Shown one piece after another: positions 15,536-23,015 of a DNA stretch of 64,000 nucleotides. The stretch lies in the NCBI RefSeq assembly GCF_016125575.1, contig NZ_WGLM01000004.1:808501-872500 (forward strand), read 5' to 3'. Under the pieces are notes generated by a model. That model did not search any database and was not told the origin of the DNA. It saw nothing but the letters and a program-made list of their open reading frames with translations. Positions within the stretch are counted from its first letter, which is position 1. Every line of letters starts with the position of its first letter. The DNA is from Limimaricola sp. (GTDB lineage Bacteria; Pseudomonadota; Alphaproteobacteria; Rhodobacterales; Rhodobacteraceae). The translations under genes were made by a program, and so were the position numbers.

Positions 15536-15552
15536 TGACATCTGGCGTGTCA
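15536..15552. promoter_or_regulatory. TGACA-N7-TGTCA inverted repeat upstream of the nucleoside importer
   Basis: TGACA (15536-15540) and TGTCA (15548-15552) are inverted arms 62-78 nt before the binding-protein start. On the minus strand TTGACA-type hexamers begin at 15552 and 15560, so the repeat overlaps candidate -35 elements, though no good -10 is seen. The size fits a GntR- or LacI-type operator. No regulator gene is adjacent. Confidence 0.3.
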
Positions 15553-15633
15553 AAGTCAATTTAGGGAGCAGAGATAGGGGGCGGTCAACCGATATTTCGC
15601 ACTTCTGCGTGCATCCTTGACCAAACGATCAAA

Positions 15634-16065
15634 TCAATGGCCGGCCCCAAGCGGGCATGTCATCACAAGGGCATCGACGGCCGGCCCGGCGGGCGGATGA
15701 TAATACGCCTTGCGCCGCCCCGATTCGGCAAAACCTGCCGCGAGGTAAAGCGCACGGGCCGCCGCATTATCGGCTGCGACTTCCAGAAATGCATGCGCCG
15801 CGCCGCGCTTGGCGGCTTCGGCAAGAAAGGCCGCGACCAGCGCGCGGCCCTCTCCGCGGCGGCGTGCGGCTGGGGCGACGGCGATGGTCAGCAACTCGGC
15901 CTCGTCGGCGATGACCCGGCCAATCACAAAGCCATGTGCGCTTTGGTGCAGAAAGCTGCCGGGGCCTGCCAGCACTTCGGCAATCTCGGCCGCGCTCCAG
16001 GGCCGGGGCGTGACGAAGCTGTCGGCATGCAGGCGCGCCAGCGCGCCGGGATCAGCCGCTGTCAT
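15634..16065 (-). CDS. rimI: GNAT acetyltransferase, RimI-like
   Basis: 143 residues of the GNAT fold. TIAVAPAARRRGEGRALVAAFL is the acetyl-CoA pyrophosphate loop (R-x-x-G-x-G/A type), followed by AFLEVAADNAAARALYLAAGFAESGRRKAYY, the signature of RimI, which acetylates the N-terminal alanine of ribosomal protein S18. The start ATG overlaps the tsaB stop by 4 nt (16062-16065), and tsaB-rimI adjacency is common across bacteria, which supports the call. Some members of this group may act on other N-termini, so the protein substrate is inferred. Confidence 0.82.
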   Translation of the reverse strand: MTAADPGALARLHADSFVTPRPWSAAEIAEVLAGPGSFLHQSAHGFVIGRVIADEAELLTIAVAPAARRRGEGRALVAAFLAEAAKRGAAHAFLEVAADNAAARALYLAAGFAESGRRKAYYHPPAGPAVDALVMTCPLGAGH

Positions 16066-16658
16066 GGCAGCAGGACAGGCGCGGGATCACGCGGCGGCGC
16101 GGCCTCGGCGCCCCTGACGTAAAGCGGTGCCGGGCGCTCCGCCGGCAGGCCATCGGCCAGCCGCTGCGCGGTGATGGCGGCGATCCGGGAAAGCGAGGTG
16201 GCCGCGTCAAGATCGGGGGCAAGGGGCGCGCCGGGCGGCGTGCCCTCGGGCACAAGCTGCGGCGCCTCGGCCCCGTCCGCGCTGAAAAGCCGCAGGTAAA
16301 CCTGTCCTCGCGGCGCGGGAACGAGCGCGGCAATCGGCCGCTGCTGCCCATCGGCGAGGACGGTGAATCGGTCGATTCCATAGGCGGGTTTGCCAAGGCC
16401 CAGTGCAAGACCGCGCGCTGCAGCCACGGCAATGCGGATGCCGGTGAAGTTGCCTGGCCCGGTGCCCACGCCGAGCGCGTCAAGATCGGCCCAACGCAGA
16501 CCGGCCTCGGCCAAACAAGCTTCCAGAAATGGCATCAGCCGCTCGGCCTGCCCTTTCGCCATGGGTTCCACCCATGCTCGCGTCTGGCCACCAGACAGAA
16601 TGGCGGCGGCGCAATGCGCCGCCGCTGTATCGAATGCCAGAACGGTTGGACCGGGCAT
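16062..16658 (-). CDS. tsaB: tRNA threonylcarbamoyladenosine biosynthesis protein TsaB
   Basis: 198 residues of the ASKHA fold. TVLAFDTAAAHCAAAIL at the N-terminus and GVGTGPGNFTGIRIAVAAARGLALG near residue 65 are the TsaB signatures. TsaB forms a complex with TsaD and TsaE that transfers threonylcarbamoyl to A37 of ANN-decoding tRNAs. The ATG at 16658 is preferred over 16694 because the family begins right at the first beta strand. The stop of nfu lies 10 nt upstream, so nfu-tsaB-rimI is one operon. tsaD and tsaE are not in the window. Confidence 0.93.
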   Translation of the reverse strand: MPGPTVLAFDTAAAHCAAAILSGGQTRAWVEPMAKGQAERLMPFLEACLAEAGLRWADLDALGVGTGPGNFTGIRIAVAAARGLALGLGKPAYGIDRFTVLADGQQRPIAALVPAPRGQVYLRLFSADGAEAPQLVPEGTPPGAPLAPDLDAATSLSRIAAITAQRLADGLPAERPAPLYVRGAEAAPPRDPAPVLLP

Positions 16659-16668
16659 CGTGTGCCGA

Positions 16669-17232
16669 TCAGGCAGCCACGGGGCGAACTTCAACGACCT
16701 CGGGAATGAAATGGCGCAGCAGGTTCTCGATCCCCATCTTCAGCGTCAGAGTGGATGAGGGGCAGCCCGCGCAAGAGCCTTGCATATGCAGGTAGACGAT
16801 GCCGCGGTCAAAGCCGTGGAAGGTGATGTCGCCACCGTCCTGCGCCACGGCTGGGCGCACGCGAGTGTCGAGCAACTCCTTGATCTGGTTGACGATGTCG
16901 GCATCTTCGCCGTCATGCGCGGCGTGCCCGTCGCCGGTGGCCCGGCCGTTGGTCATCGCCGGCTGACCCGACTGGAAATGCTCCATGATCGCGCCCAGAA
17001 CCGCCGGTTTCAGGTGATCCCAAGCAATGTCATCGGCCTTGGTCACGGTCACGAAATCCACGCCCAGAAACACGCCGGTAACACCCTCGACCGCGAAAAG
17101 ACGCGTCGCAAGGGGCGACGGCCCGGCACTGTCCGCTGTGGGAAAATCGGCTGTGCCAACCTCCAGCACGTCCTGACCGGGCAGGAACTTCAGCGTCGCG
17201 GGGTTCGGGGTGGATTCGGTCTGGATGAACAT
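16669..17232 (-). CDS. NifU-like/Nfu iron-sulfur carrier protein
   Basis: 187 residues in two parts: an N-terminal Nfu_N domain (MFIQTESTPNPATLKFLPG, a very conserved opening) and a C-terminal NifU domain with GSCAGCPSS, whose CxxC binds a [4Fe-4S] cluster for delivery to apo-proteins. A Gly/His/Asp-rich linker (GRATGDGHAAHDGEDAD) separates them. The ATG at 17232 starts exactly at the conserved MFIQTE; an in-frame TTG three codons upstream is rejected. AAAAGG lies about 11 nt upstream. Same arrangement as alphaproteobacterial Nfu proteins. It heads the tsaB-rimI run. Confidence 0.92.
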   Translation of the reverse strand: MFIQTESTPNPATLKFLPGQDVLEVGTADFPTADSAGPSPLATRLFAVEGVTGVFLGVDFVTVTKADDIAWDHLKPAVLGAIMEHFQSGQPAMTNGRATGDGHAAHDGEDADIVNQIKELLDTRVRPAVAQDGGDITFHGFDRGIVYLHMQGSCAGCPSSTLTLKMGIENLLRHFIPEVVEVRPVAA

Positions 17233-17300
17233 CTTTACCAACCTTTTCTGTCAGGCTTCAGATATGCCCGTGGCGCGAGGCCAAGTCAAGGTCGGCCCCC

Positions 17301-17338
17301 GAAAAGAGCGGGGCCGCCCGGTAGGAGGGCAGCCCCGC
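17301..17338 (-). terminator. intrinsic terminator after the small secreted protein gene
   Basis: GCGGGGC-C-GCCC (17308-17319) pairs with GGGC-A-GCCCCGC (17327-17338) with one internal mismatch and a 7-nt loop. On the minus strand it is followed by TCTTTTC (17307-17301). It ends transcription of the gene at 17357-17731 before the nfu operon. Confidence 0.8.
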
Positions 17339-17356
17339 AGGCCTTGGGGGAGGGCC

Positions 17357-17731
17357 TTACATCATCGAGTTGTGCGACATCATCCCATGGCTGGGCGCCA
17401 TCACGTTGTAATCCTGCATGGCGGCGTCGCGCCCATTGATCGTCAGAACCGCGATGATGTCGGTTGCAGGCGCAGTGCCCACGTTGACCTTCACGTCGGT
17501 ATTGGCGCCTTGGTGCACGTCCACCATGCCCAGCAACGCGCCCGGCTTGCCGCCATCATTGGCGAACACCTTGACCACGCCATCATTGGCGGCCGTGATC
17601 GTGCCGAGGTTCAGCACGTCCTTGTAGGGCAGCGTGTGGGGCAGCGTGAAGTAGCTGGACGGCGCGGCCAGTGTCATACCGGCGGAACCAAGCGTGGTCG
17701 CAAGAGCAACAGCAAGAGTAGTGACTTTCAT
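17357..17731 (-). CDS. small secreted protein of unknown function
   Basis: 124 residues with a clear Sec signal peptide (about 1-23, cleaved near TLAAPSS). The mature part is beta-rich and polar, with VVKVFANDGGKPGALLGMVDVHQGANTDVKV, a pattern that resembles DUF7282-like secreted domains, and it ends in a Met/His/Ser tail (SHGMMSHNSMM). The tail might bind a metal such as copper; this is inference. The ATG at 17731 has AAAGGAC 7 nt upstream and decides against 17794. A strong intrinsic terminator follows and more than 300 nt of non-coding DNA precedes it, so it is a monocistronic unit. Periplasmic or extracellular. Confidence 0.7.
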   Translation of the reverse strand: MKVTTLAVALATTLGSAGMTLAAPSSYFTLPHTLPYKDVLNLGTITAANDGVVKVFANDGGKPGALLGMVDVHQGANTDVKVNVGTAPATDIIAVLTINGRDAAMQDYNVMAPSHGMMSHNSMM

Positions 17732-18052
17732 GTTCTGTCCTTTCCATTTTCGGGATCGCGGCAGGCAGGCAAAACGCCCCGCCCCGATCGACACGACAGC
17801 ACCTAGGCGCCGAAACGCACTGTGGAAGGCGATGGAACTACACGAAAAATCGACCGGGATGTGACCGGGTCAAACCCTTGACAGAACGCGGATTCATCCT
17901 GTCGGCACCCGCTGTGCGGCGCTGCGCCACCGGATGTGCGATCAGCGCACGCCAGAGGGCCTTGTGCCCCTACTGACGGCCTGGACGCCGGTCACGCGTG
18001 ACAGAGTGTCAACAAGATGTGAGAGGGGCGGGAGCCGCGAATGCCCGCCCGA
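17732..18052. other. 321-bp stretch without a gene; several short palindromes
   Basis: It holds the upstream region of the secreted-protein gene and the downstream region of the universal stress gene. Three symmetric elements are visible: TGACCGGGTCA (17862-17872), GTGCG-N5-CGCAC (17936-17950) and the perfect 12-bp palindrome GTCACGCGTGAC (17991-18002). A plus-strand ORF reading (17934-18131) overlaps the stress gene antisense and has no coding character. No tRNA or small-RNA structure is recognisable. Confidence 0.5.
18026..18050 (-). terminator. hairpin after the universal stress gene
   Basis: GGGCGGG (18026-18032) and CCCGCCC (18044-18050) form a 7-bp GC stem with an 11-nt loop, directly after the stop at 18053. 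The minus-strand downstream sequence is CTCTCACATC, a weak U-tract, so termination may be partial or need Rho. Confidence 0.5.
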
Positions 18053-18508
18053 TCAGGTGATTTCTTCCAGCCGTTCCTTCGACATTTCGCCCGGAACGAT
18101 GGTGATCGGCACCGGCAGGCTGCCCGATTGACGGCTGAGTTGGGTCACCAAAGGGCCGGGCCCCTTGTTTTCGTTTCCCGCGCCTAGCACCAGCACGCCG
18201 ATCTCGGGATCGGCCGCGATCTGGGCGATGATCTCGTTCACCGGCTCGCCTTCGCGGATCACCAGTTCGGGGTTCACGTGCTGGCGGTCGCGCATCCATT
18301 TGGCAAAAACATCGAAATGGGCCTGAATGCGCTCTGTCGCCTCGGCGCGCATGATCTCGGCCACGCCCATCCAGTTGCGGAACTCGTCCGGGCGGATGAT
18401 TGACAGGATCGTCACGCCTCCACCGGTCCGGGCGGCCCGCATCGCGGCGAAACGCATGGCGTTCAGGCACTCGCGTGTGTCGTCGAGGACGACGAGGAAC
18501 TTGCGCAT
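18053..18508 (-). CDS. universal stress protein (UspA family)
   Basis: 151 residues, one Usp domain. MRKFLVVLDDTRECLNAMRFAAMRAARTGG is the beta1-alpha1 unit with the conserved Asp, and VLVLGAGNENKGPGPLVTQL near residue 110 matches the ATP-binding loop G-x2-G-x9-G(S/T) only loosely, so ATP binding is uncertain. Cytosolic; members help survival under starvation or oxidative stress. AAGGAG lies 6 nt upstream of the ATG at 18508. A divergent OsmC-family gene begins 100 nt away, and both belong to the stress response, so the short intergenic region probably carries both promoters. Confidence 0.9.
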   Translation of the reverse strand: MRKFLVVLDDTRECLNAMRFAAMRAARTGGGVTILSIIRPDEFRNWMGVAEIMRAEATERIQAHFDVFAKWMRDRQHVNPELVIREGEPVNEIIAQIAADPEIGVLVLGAGNENKGPGPLVTQLSRQSGSLPVPITIVPGEMSKERLEEIT

Positions 18509-18607
18509 CGGGTTCTCCTTGATCCGGAGCGCATATTGGCCGATGCCGATTGCACTGGCAACGGGGCGGCGCATGCCGCGCCCGGCCCGGCAGGAAGGAG
18601 CCGCTGG

Positions 18608-19075
18608 ATGCCCGCACATCTTTACCCCGCCCATATCGTCTGGACCGGCAACAGGGGCGACGGCAACCGTCGCTATCGCGGGTATGACCGGACATGGACG
18701 CTGCAAACCCCCGGCAAACCGCCCGTTGCCTGTTCCAACGATCCCGCGCTGGGCGGCGATCCGGGCAAGTACAACCCCGAGGACATGCTGATTGCCGCGC
18801 TTTCGGCCTGCCACATGCTGTGGTTTTTGCACCTTGCCCATGACGCGGGCATCGTGGTGACGGGCTACGAGGATGCCCCCGAAGGCGTGGGCGAGGTGCT
18901 GCCCTCGGGCGCGGGCCGCTTCGTGTCGGCCACGCTACGCCCGGTCATCACCGTCGCGCCCGGCAGCGACCTGGCGTTGGCCGACAGCCTGCATGGCAAG
19001 GTCCACGAGGTCTGCTTCATCGCGCGGTCGTTGAACTTTCCGGTCAGTGTCGCTGCGCGCTACGTCACCGGCTAG
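18608..19075 (+). CDS. OsmC/Ohr family protein (peroxide defence)
   Basis: 155 residues. GGDPGKYNPEDMLIAALSACHMLWFLHLA carries the first reactive Cys in SACHM, and HGKVHEVCFIARSLNFPV carries the second Cys, the pair that reduces organic hydroperoxides in the family. The opening HLYPAHIVWTGN and the length are those of the YhfA/OsmC-like subgroup rather than Ohr. AAGGAG 8 nt upstream fixes the ATG at 18608. Divergent from the universal stress gene. Its stop shares CTAG (19072-19075) with the convergent membrane protein gene. Confidence 0.88.
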   Translation: MPAHLYPAHIVWTGNRGDGNRRYRGYDRTWTLQTPGKPPVACSNDPALGGDPGKYNPEDMLIAALSACHMLWFLHLAHDAGIVVTGYEDAPEGVGEVLPSGAGRFVSATLRPVITVAPGSDLALADSLHGKVHEVCFIARSLNFPVSVAARYVTG

Positions 19076-20145
19076 ACCATCCGCCGCGCCTGCCGGAACG
19101 CGCGGCGCCCGACAAGGTGGGCGAGAAAGGCCAGCGCCTGCAACGCCGACAGATAAAGCGCGGCCAATGCCGCGATCGTCAGGTGCGACAGCCGCACCAG
19201 CGCGCGGAACACGCGGTTCTTGCCCAGTACCGCGATGACGCGCCGCGTCTTGGGGCCCATCGCCGTGGCGGTCTTGGCCAGTTTCGCCGCATCCTCGGCG
19301 GTATCGACGTTGCGCATCAGCACGATCGTGTCGGTCAGCGAGGTGTGCCCGGCGACCTTGGCGATGTCGCCGCCCACATCAGCGAGGCGGCCAAGCCGCA
19401 CGGTATCCACGACCTCGTCCAGCGGGGCCCGCCCGATGGCCCAGGCCCCGATCATGGCGGGCCGCAGCCCGATATCGGCCAGCCGCGCCAGTTCGCGGGC
19501 AAAGCGCGGCGTAAGCGTGCCCAGCCGTCGCGCCAGCCGCAGTGCGGTGGTGCCGATCTTGACCGAAGTCGTCGTGCCGCCCGACAGCACGATCGCCCCC
19601 GTCGCCGCCAACCCGACGAAGGCCAGCGTAACGTCAATGCGGTCGACATCGTCCCCCGCCGCCCAGTTCATCGCCTCGCGCCGCAAGGTGTTGAGATCGC
19701 CCAGCGGCGACAGTTCAAGCGGCAGCGCGCAGGTTGCCATCAGCGTCAGCGAAGGGCAGGTCGCGATATCGGCCATGCACTGCGCGCAGCCCTGGATCGT
19801 GGCCCATGTCCCCGTGCGCTCGGCCGTCAGCGTGTCGATCCGGGCCTGCATTTCGGCGTCGGGGGCAAGGCCCTGGTCGGCGGCGATCTGCTGCAACGTC
19901 ACCACCCGGTCGTAATCGCCCGAATCCAGCGCGGCGGCCAGTTCCCCGCGCAGCCAGTCCGGCGTCACGGTGCCCGCCAGCGCCCGGTCCAGCGCGCGCT
20001 GCACCTCGACCGCGCTGCGGGCGACCAGCGGTTGGGCGAAGGGGTTCTGCGTCAGCGTCCAGAGCGCGAAAAGCACCGTCGTGCCGAAGGGCGCGACCCA
20101 AAGCAGCAGGCGCAGCGCCCGCCGCAACTTTCCGCCGCGCCTCAC
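19072..20145 (-). CDS. hypothetical membrane protein, unrecognised
   Basis: 357 residues starting with GTG at 20145; the GTG overlaps the TGA of the aminotransferase gene (GTGA), so it is translated by coupling. It has an N-terminal membrane anchor (about 12-32), a soluble helical segment to residue 110, a cysteine cluster GCAQCMADIATCPSLTLMATC (about 118-138), a central hydrophobic stretch (LAFVGLAATGAIVLSGG), and a C-terminal membrane helix before a basic tail RRAFRQARRMV. I do not recognise any family. Codon use and GC resemble the neighbours. The CxxC-like cluster may be a metal or disulfide site on the outer face; inference. Confidence 0.7.
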   Translation of the reverse strand: MRRGGKLRRALRLLLWVAPFGTTVLFALWTLTQNPFAQPLVARSAVEVQRALDRALAGTVTPDWLRGELAAALDSGDYDRVVTLQQIAADQGLAPDAEMQARIDTLTAERTGTWATIQGCAQCMADIATCPSLTLMATCALPLELSPLGDLNTLRREAMNWAAGDDVDRIDVTLAFVGLAATGAIVLSGGTTTSVKIGTTALRLARRLGTLTPRFARELARLADIGLRPAMIGAWAIGRAPLDEVVDTVRLGRLADVGGDIAKVAGHTSLTDTIVLMRNVDTAEDAAKLAKTATAMGPKTRRVIAVLGKNRVFRALVRLSHLTIAALAALYLSALQALAFLAHLVGRRAFRQARRMV

Positions 20146-21005
20146 CCCGCCGTCGCGGCCCAGTCCCAGTACATCTCGCGCACCCGGCGGGTCATCGGGC
20201 CGACCTGGTACTGGCGGTCATCGAAGGCGGTGACGGGGGTCACCTTGCTCATGTTGCCCGACAGGAAGACCTCGTCGGCCCGCCGCACGTCGTCGAAGCT
20301 CAGCACCGTCTCGTGCACCTTCACGCCATCGGTGGCGAGGTTGGAGATGTGCCGCGCCCGCGTGATCCCGGCGAGGAACGTGCCGTTGGCGATCGGGGTG
20401 AAAACCTCGCCGTCCTTGACGATGAATACGTTCGCACTTGCGCTTTCGGCGACGTTGCCCAGCGCATCGGCGACCAGCGCGTTGCCAAAACCCTTGGCGC
20501 GCGCCTCGGCCAGCATCCGGGCGTTGTTGGGATAAAGGCAGCCCGCCTTGGCGTTGACCACCGCATCCTCCAGTACCGGGCGGCGGAACCGCGTGGTGGT
20601 CAGCGTGGTCGAGGCATCGGGCGCGGCAAAGGGAATTTCCTCGAGGCTGATGGCAAAGCCGGTGGCGCCCGGTTTTGGCACGATGCCGGAGGTGTCGCCA
20701 TCAAGCGCCCAGTACATCGGCCGGATATAGACCGGCGCGTCCTTGGGGTAGAGCGCCAGCCCCTCGCGCACCAGCGCCTCGATCTCGTCATCGGTCTTGG
20801 TGGGCGTGATCATCAGCGCCTTGGCCGAACGGTTGACGCGGGCGCAATGCGCGGCGAGGTCAGGTGCAAGGCCGTTCACGTAGCGCGCGCCGTCGAACAC
20901 CGTGGTCCCCAGCCACGAGCCGTGATCGGCCGCGCGCATGATCGCCACGTCGCCTTCGTGCCAGCTGCCGTTGAACCATGTGCGGATATTGCTGCCCGTC
21001 GCCAT
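20142..21005 (-). CDS. branched-chain amino-acid aminotransferase-like (class IV PLP enzyme)
   Basis: 287 residues of the fold-IV aminotransferase family. WFNGSWHEGDVAIMRAADHGSWLGTTVFDGARYVNG is the family opening. AVVNAKAGCLYPNNARMLAEARAKGFGNALV contains the PLP Lys (NAK) and the following conserved segment, and FLSGNMSKVTPVTAFDD is the phosphate-binding end. It exchanges amino groups between 2-oxoglutarate and branched-chain keto acids (IlvE role), but D-amino acid transaminases and ADC lyases share the fold, so IlvE is likely rather than proven. GGAGG 8 nt upstream chooses the ATG at 21005 over 21137. Coupled to the unknown membrane protein. Confidence 0.82.
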   Translation of the reverse strand: MATGSNIRTWFNGSWHEGDVAIMRAADHGSWLGTTVFDGARYVNGLAPDLAAHCARVNRSAKALMITPTKTDDEIEALVREGLALYPKDAPVYIRPMYWALDGDTSGIVPKPGATGFAISLEEIPFAAPDASTTLTTTRFRRPVLEDAVVNAKAGCLYPNNARMLAEARAKGFGNALVADALGNVAESASANVFIVKDGEVFTPIANGTFLAGITRARHISNLATDGVKVHETVLSFDDVRRADEVFLSGNMSKVTPVTAFDDRQYQVGPMTRRVREMYWDWAATAG

Positions 21006-21069
21006 GCCTGCCTCCTGCCATTGACGGCGGGACCGTAGGGTGGGGTCGCGCAAAGGTCCAGATACAACG

Positions 21070-21102
21070 AAAAACGCGCCCGGGTGGGGAAACCCGGACG
21101 CG
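21070..21102 (-). terminator. intrinsic terminator of epmA
   Basis: CGCGCCCGGGT (21075-21085) pairs with ACCCGGACGCG (21092-21102) with one central mismatch and a 6-nt loop. On the minus strand it is followed by five T residues (21074-21070) and CGTTG. Located about 165 nt after the epmA stop and ahead of the aminotransferase start. Confidence 0.75.
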
Positions 21103-21232
21103 TCCGTCATTGCCGGGTGGGACGCCCCGGCGACCAATCCCGGGGGGCGCCGGGCACTGGAAACGCGTGTCGCGGCGGACAGTCGGGCCTCGACACACGC
21201 GCGAGGTTAGCCCGAGTCGGAATCTGTTTCAT

Positions 21233-21262
21233 GACAGGCTGAAGCCTGTCCGGTTGCGCAAC
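21233..21262. repeat. two adjacent palindromes downstream of epmA
   Basis: GACAGGCT-GA-AGCCTGTC (21233-21250) has perfect 8-bp arms with only 2 nt between them, too tight for a hairpin loop, so it looks like a protein site. GTTGCGCAAC (21253-21262) is a perfect 10-bp palindrome directly beside it. Both lie within 4-33 nt of the epmA stop codon. Confidence 0.4.
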
Positions 21263-21265
21263 TTG

Positions 21266-22306
21266 TTATCCCGCCGGCGCCCAAAGCACGTCGTCGATCC
21301 GCGGCGCCCCTGTGGCCAGCATGACCAACCGATCAAAGCCCAGCGCGATGCCCGAGGCCTGCGGCATGATCTTCAGCGCGGCAAGAAACGCCTCGTCGAT
21401 CGGGTAGCGCTCGCCATAAATGCGGGCCTTTTCCTTCATGTCGGAGGTAAAGCGGCGGCGCTGTTCGTCCGCGTCGGTCAACTCTCCGAAACCGTTGGCC
21501 AGTTCCACCCCGCAGGCATAAAGCTCGAACCGTTCGGCAAGCCGCGGATCGTCGGGACAGGGGCGGGCCAGTGCCGCCTCGGCCAGCGGGTAACGGTCGA
21601 GGATGGTGGCGCGCCCGTGGCCCAGGTGCGGCTCGACCTTGGCCACCAGAACGCGCGATAGCAGGTCCGACCATGTGTCGTCCGCCACCACCCGCAGCCC
21701 GCCGTCCGCAACCTGCGCCGCCAGAGCGGCCGCGTCGGGCGTGCCATCGGTGCCCAGCGTTGCCATCAGGTCGATCCCGGCATGGCGCCGGAACGCCTCG
21801 ACCACCCCCAGCCGTTCGGGCGGCGCGAATGGGTCGCAGGTGGCATCGCCGAAGCGCAGCTGGGTGGCGCCCGTCGCCTTGGCCGCCAGCCGCAGCATTG
21901 CCACGCAATCTGCCATCAGGGCGGTGTAGTCCTCGCCCGCGCGATACCACTCCAGCATCGTAAACTCGGGGCTGTGCAGCCGCCCGCGTTCGCGATTGCG
22001 CCAGACATGGGCGAAGGCGGCAATCCGCGTCTCGCCCGCAGCCAGAAGTTTCTTCATGGCGAACTCGGGCGAGGTGTGCAGATACATCTGCCGCGCCTGC
22101 CCGTCATTGCCGATGGCCTGCGTGGCGAAGGCGTGCAAATGCGTCTCGTTGCCGGGCGAAGTTTGCAGAGCCGCAGGGTCTACTTCGATAAACCCTTCCT
22201 CGATCAGCCAGCCGCGCAGCGCCGCCTGCACCCGGTTACGCGCCAGAAGCAGCGGCCGGCGGTCGGCATGGCGGGCAGGGTCCCACCAGGGGGTATCGGC
22301 ACTCAT
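21266..22306 (-). CDS. epmA: EF-P--(R)-beta-lysine ligase EpmA (GenX/PoxA)
   Basis: 346 residues, a truncated class II lysyl-tRNA synthetase core without the anticodon-binding domain. YLHTSPEFAMKKLLAAG is motif 2-proximal, HVWRNRERGRLHSPEFTMLEWYRAGEDY is motif 2 with its Arg and Glu, and SGIALGFDRLVMLATGA is motif 3. EpmA attaches beta-lysine to the conserved Lys of EF-P. The gene is divergent from efp with only 105 nt between the starts, a strong functional context. epmB (lysine 2,3-aminomutase), which would make the beta-lysine, is not in the window. ATG at 22306 fits the family N-terminus WWDPARHADRRPLLLARNRV. Confidence 0.95.
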   Translation of the reverse strand: MSADTPWWDPARHADRRPLLLARNRVQAALRGWLIEEGFIEVDPAALQTSPGNETHLHAFATQAIGNDGQARQMYLHTSPEFAMKKLLAAGETRIAAFAHVWRNRERGRLHSPEFTMLEWYRAGEDYTALMADCVAMLRLAAKATGATQLRFGDATCDPFAPPERLGVVEAFRRHAGIDLMATLGTDGTPDAAALAAQVADGGLRVVADDTWSDLLSRVLVAKVEPHLGHGRATILDRYPLAEAALARPCPDDPRLAERFELYACGVELANGFGELTDADEQRRRFTSDMKEKARIYGERYPIDEAFLAALKIMPQASGIALGFDRLVMLATGAPRIDDVLWAPAG

Positions 22307-22411
22307 GCGGCTTGCCTTTGATCTGGCGATTTCGGTTCAGATGCGCTAGGGGGCGATCCGAAGCGCGGTGCCGAGATACCGCGCGCCTCCGCAATCGACA
22401 AGGAACCGCCC

Positions 22412-22978
22412 GTGAAAGTCATCGCTTCTTCCGTCCGCAAGGGAAACGTCCTGGAGATGGACGGCAAGCTTTACGTGGTGCTGACCGCCACCAACTTCCA
22501 TCCTGGCAAGGGGACACCGACCACCCAGATCGACATGCGCCGCATTTCCGACGGCGTGAAGGTCAGCGAGCGGTGGAAGACCACCGAACAGGTCGAGCGC
22601 GCGCACGTGGACGAGAAGGAATACGATTTCCTCTACGAGGATGCCGAGGGTTTCCACTTCATGGAGCCGCAGACCTACGAACAGGTCACCGTGACGCCCG
22701 ACGTCATCGGCGATGCCAAGGTCTACCTGCAGGACGGGATCCGGGTTTATCTGCAAACCTATCAGGAGGTCGCGATCTCGATCACCCTGCCGCAGAAGAT
22801 GACATTCGAAATCACCGAGACCGAACCGGTGGTGAAGGGCCAGACTGCGTCCTCCAGCTACAAGCCCGCGATCGTCGATAATGGCCTGCGGGTGATGGTG
22901 CCGCCGCATATCGGCGTGGGCACGCGCATCGTGATCAACACCGACGACAACTCTTACGTCGAACGCGCCAAGGACTGA
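22412..22978 (+). CDS. efp: translation elongation factor EF-P
   Basis: 188 residues in the three beta-barrel domains of EF-P. The modification site is HPGKG with Lys33 at the tip of the first domain, where EpmA would add beta-lysine. The C-terminal OB domain carries [21 protein letters not shown], the family signature, and [19 protein letters not shown] relieves ribosome stalling at polyproline. The start is GTG at 22412 with AAGGA 8 nt upstream; length is normal. Divergent from its modifying enzyme gene. Confidence 0.97.
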   Translation: MKVIASSVRKGNVLEMDGKLYVVLTATNFHPGKGTPTTQIDMRRISDGVKVSERWKTTEQVERAHVDEKEYDFLYEDAEGFHFMEPQTYEQVTVTPDVIGDAKVYLQDGIRVYLQTYQEVAISITLPQKMTFEITETEPVVKGQTASSSYKPAIVDNGLRVMVPPHIGVGTRIVINTDDNSYVERAKD

Positions 22979-23015
22979 TCGAGGTCGACGGCGGCGCGCA
23001 GCGCAACCGCCGCGC

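Noticed and set aside
15581-15640. TTGACCAAACGATCAA as a second FNR box near rimI
   Set aside because: The half-sites are 16 nt overall instead of 14 and the inner positions do not match TTGAT-N4-ATCAA.
17934-18131. 65-codon plus-strand frame in the gene-free stretch
   Set aside because: Overlaps the universal stress gene antisense, no RBS and no coding-like composition.
22979-23015. CGGCGG...CCGCCG between efp and the small gene as a terminator
   Set aside because: 6-bp arms with a 12-nt loop and no T-tract on either strand; too weak to annotate.
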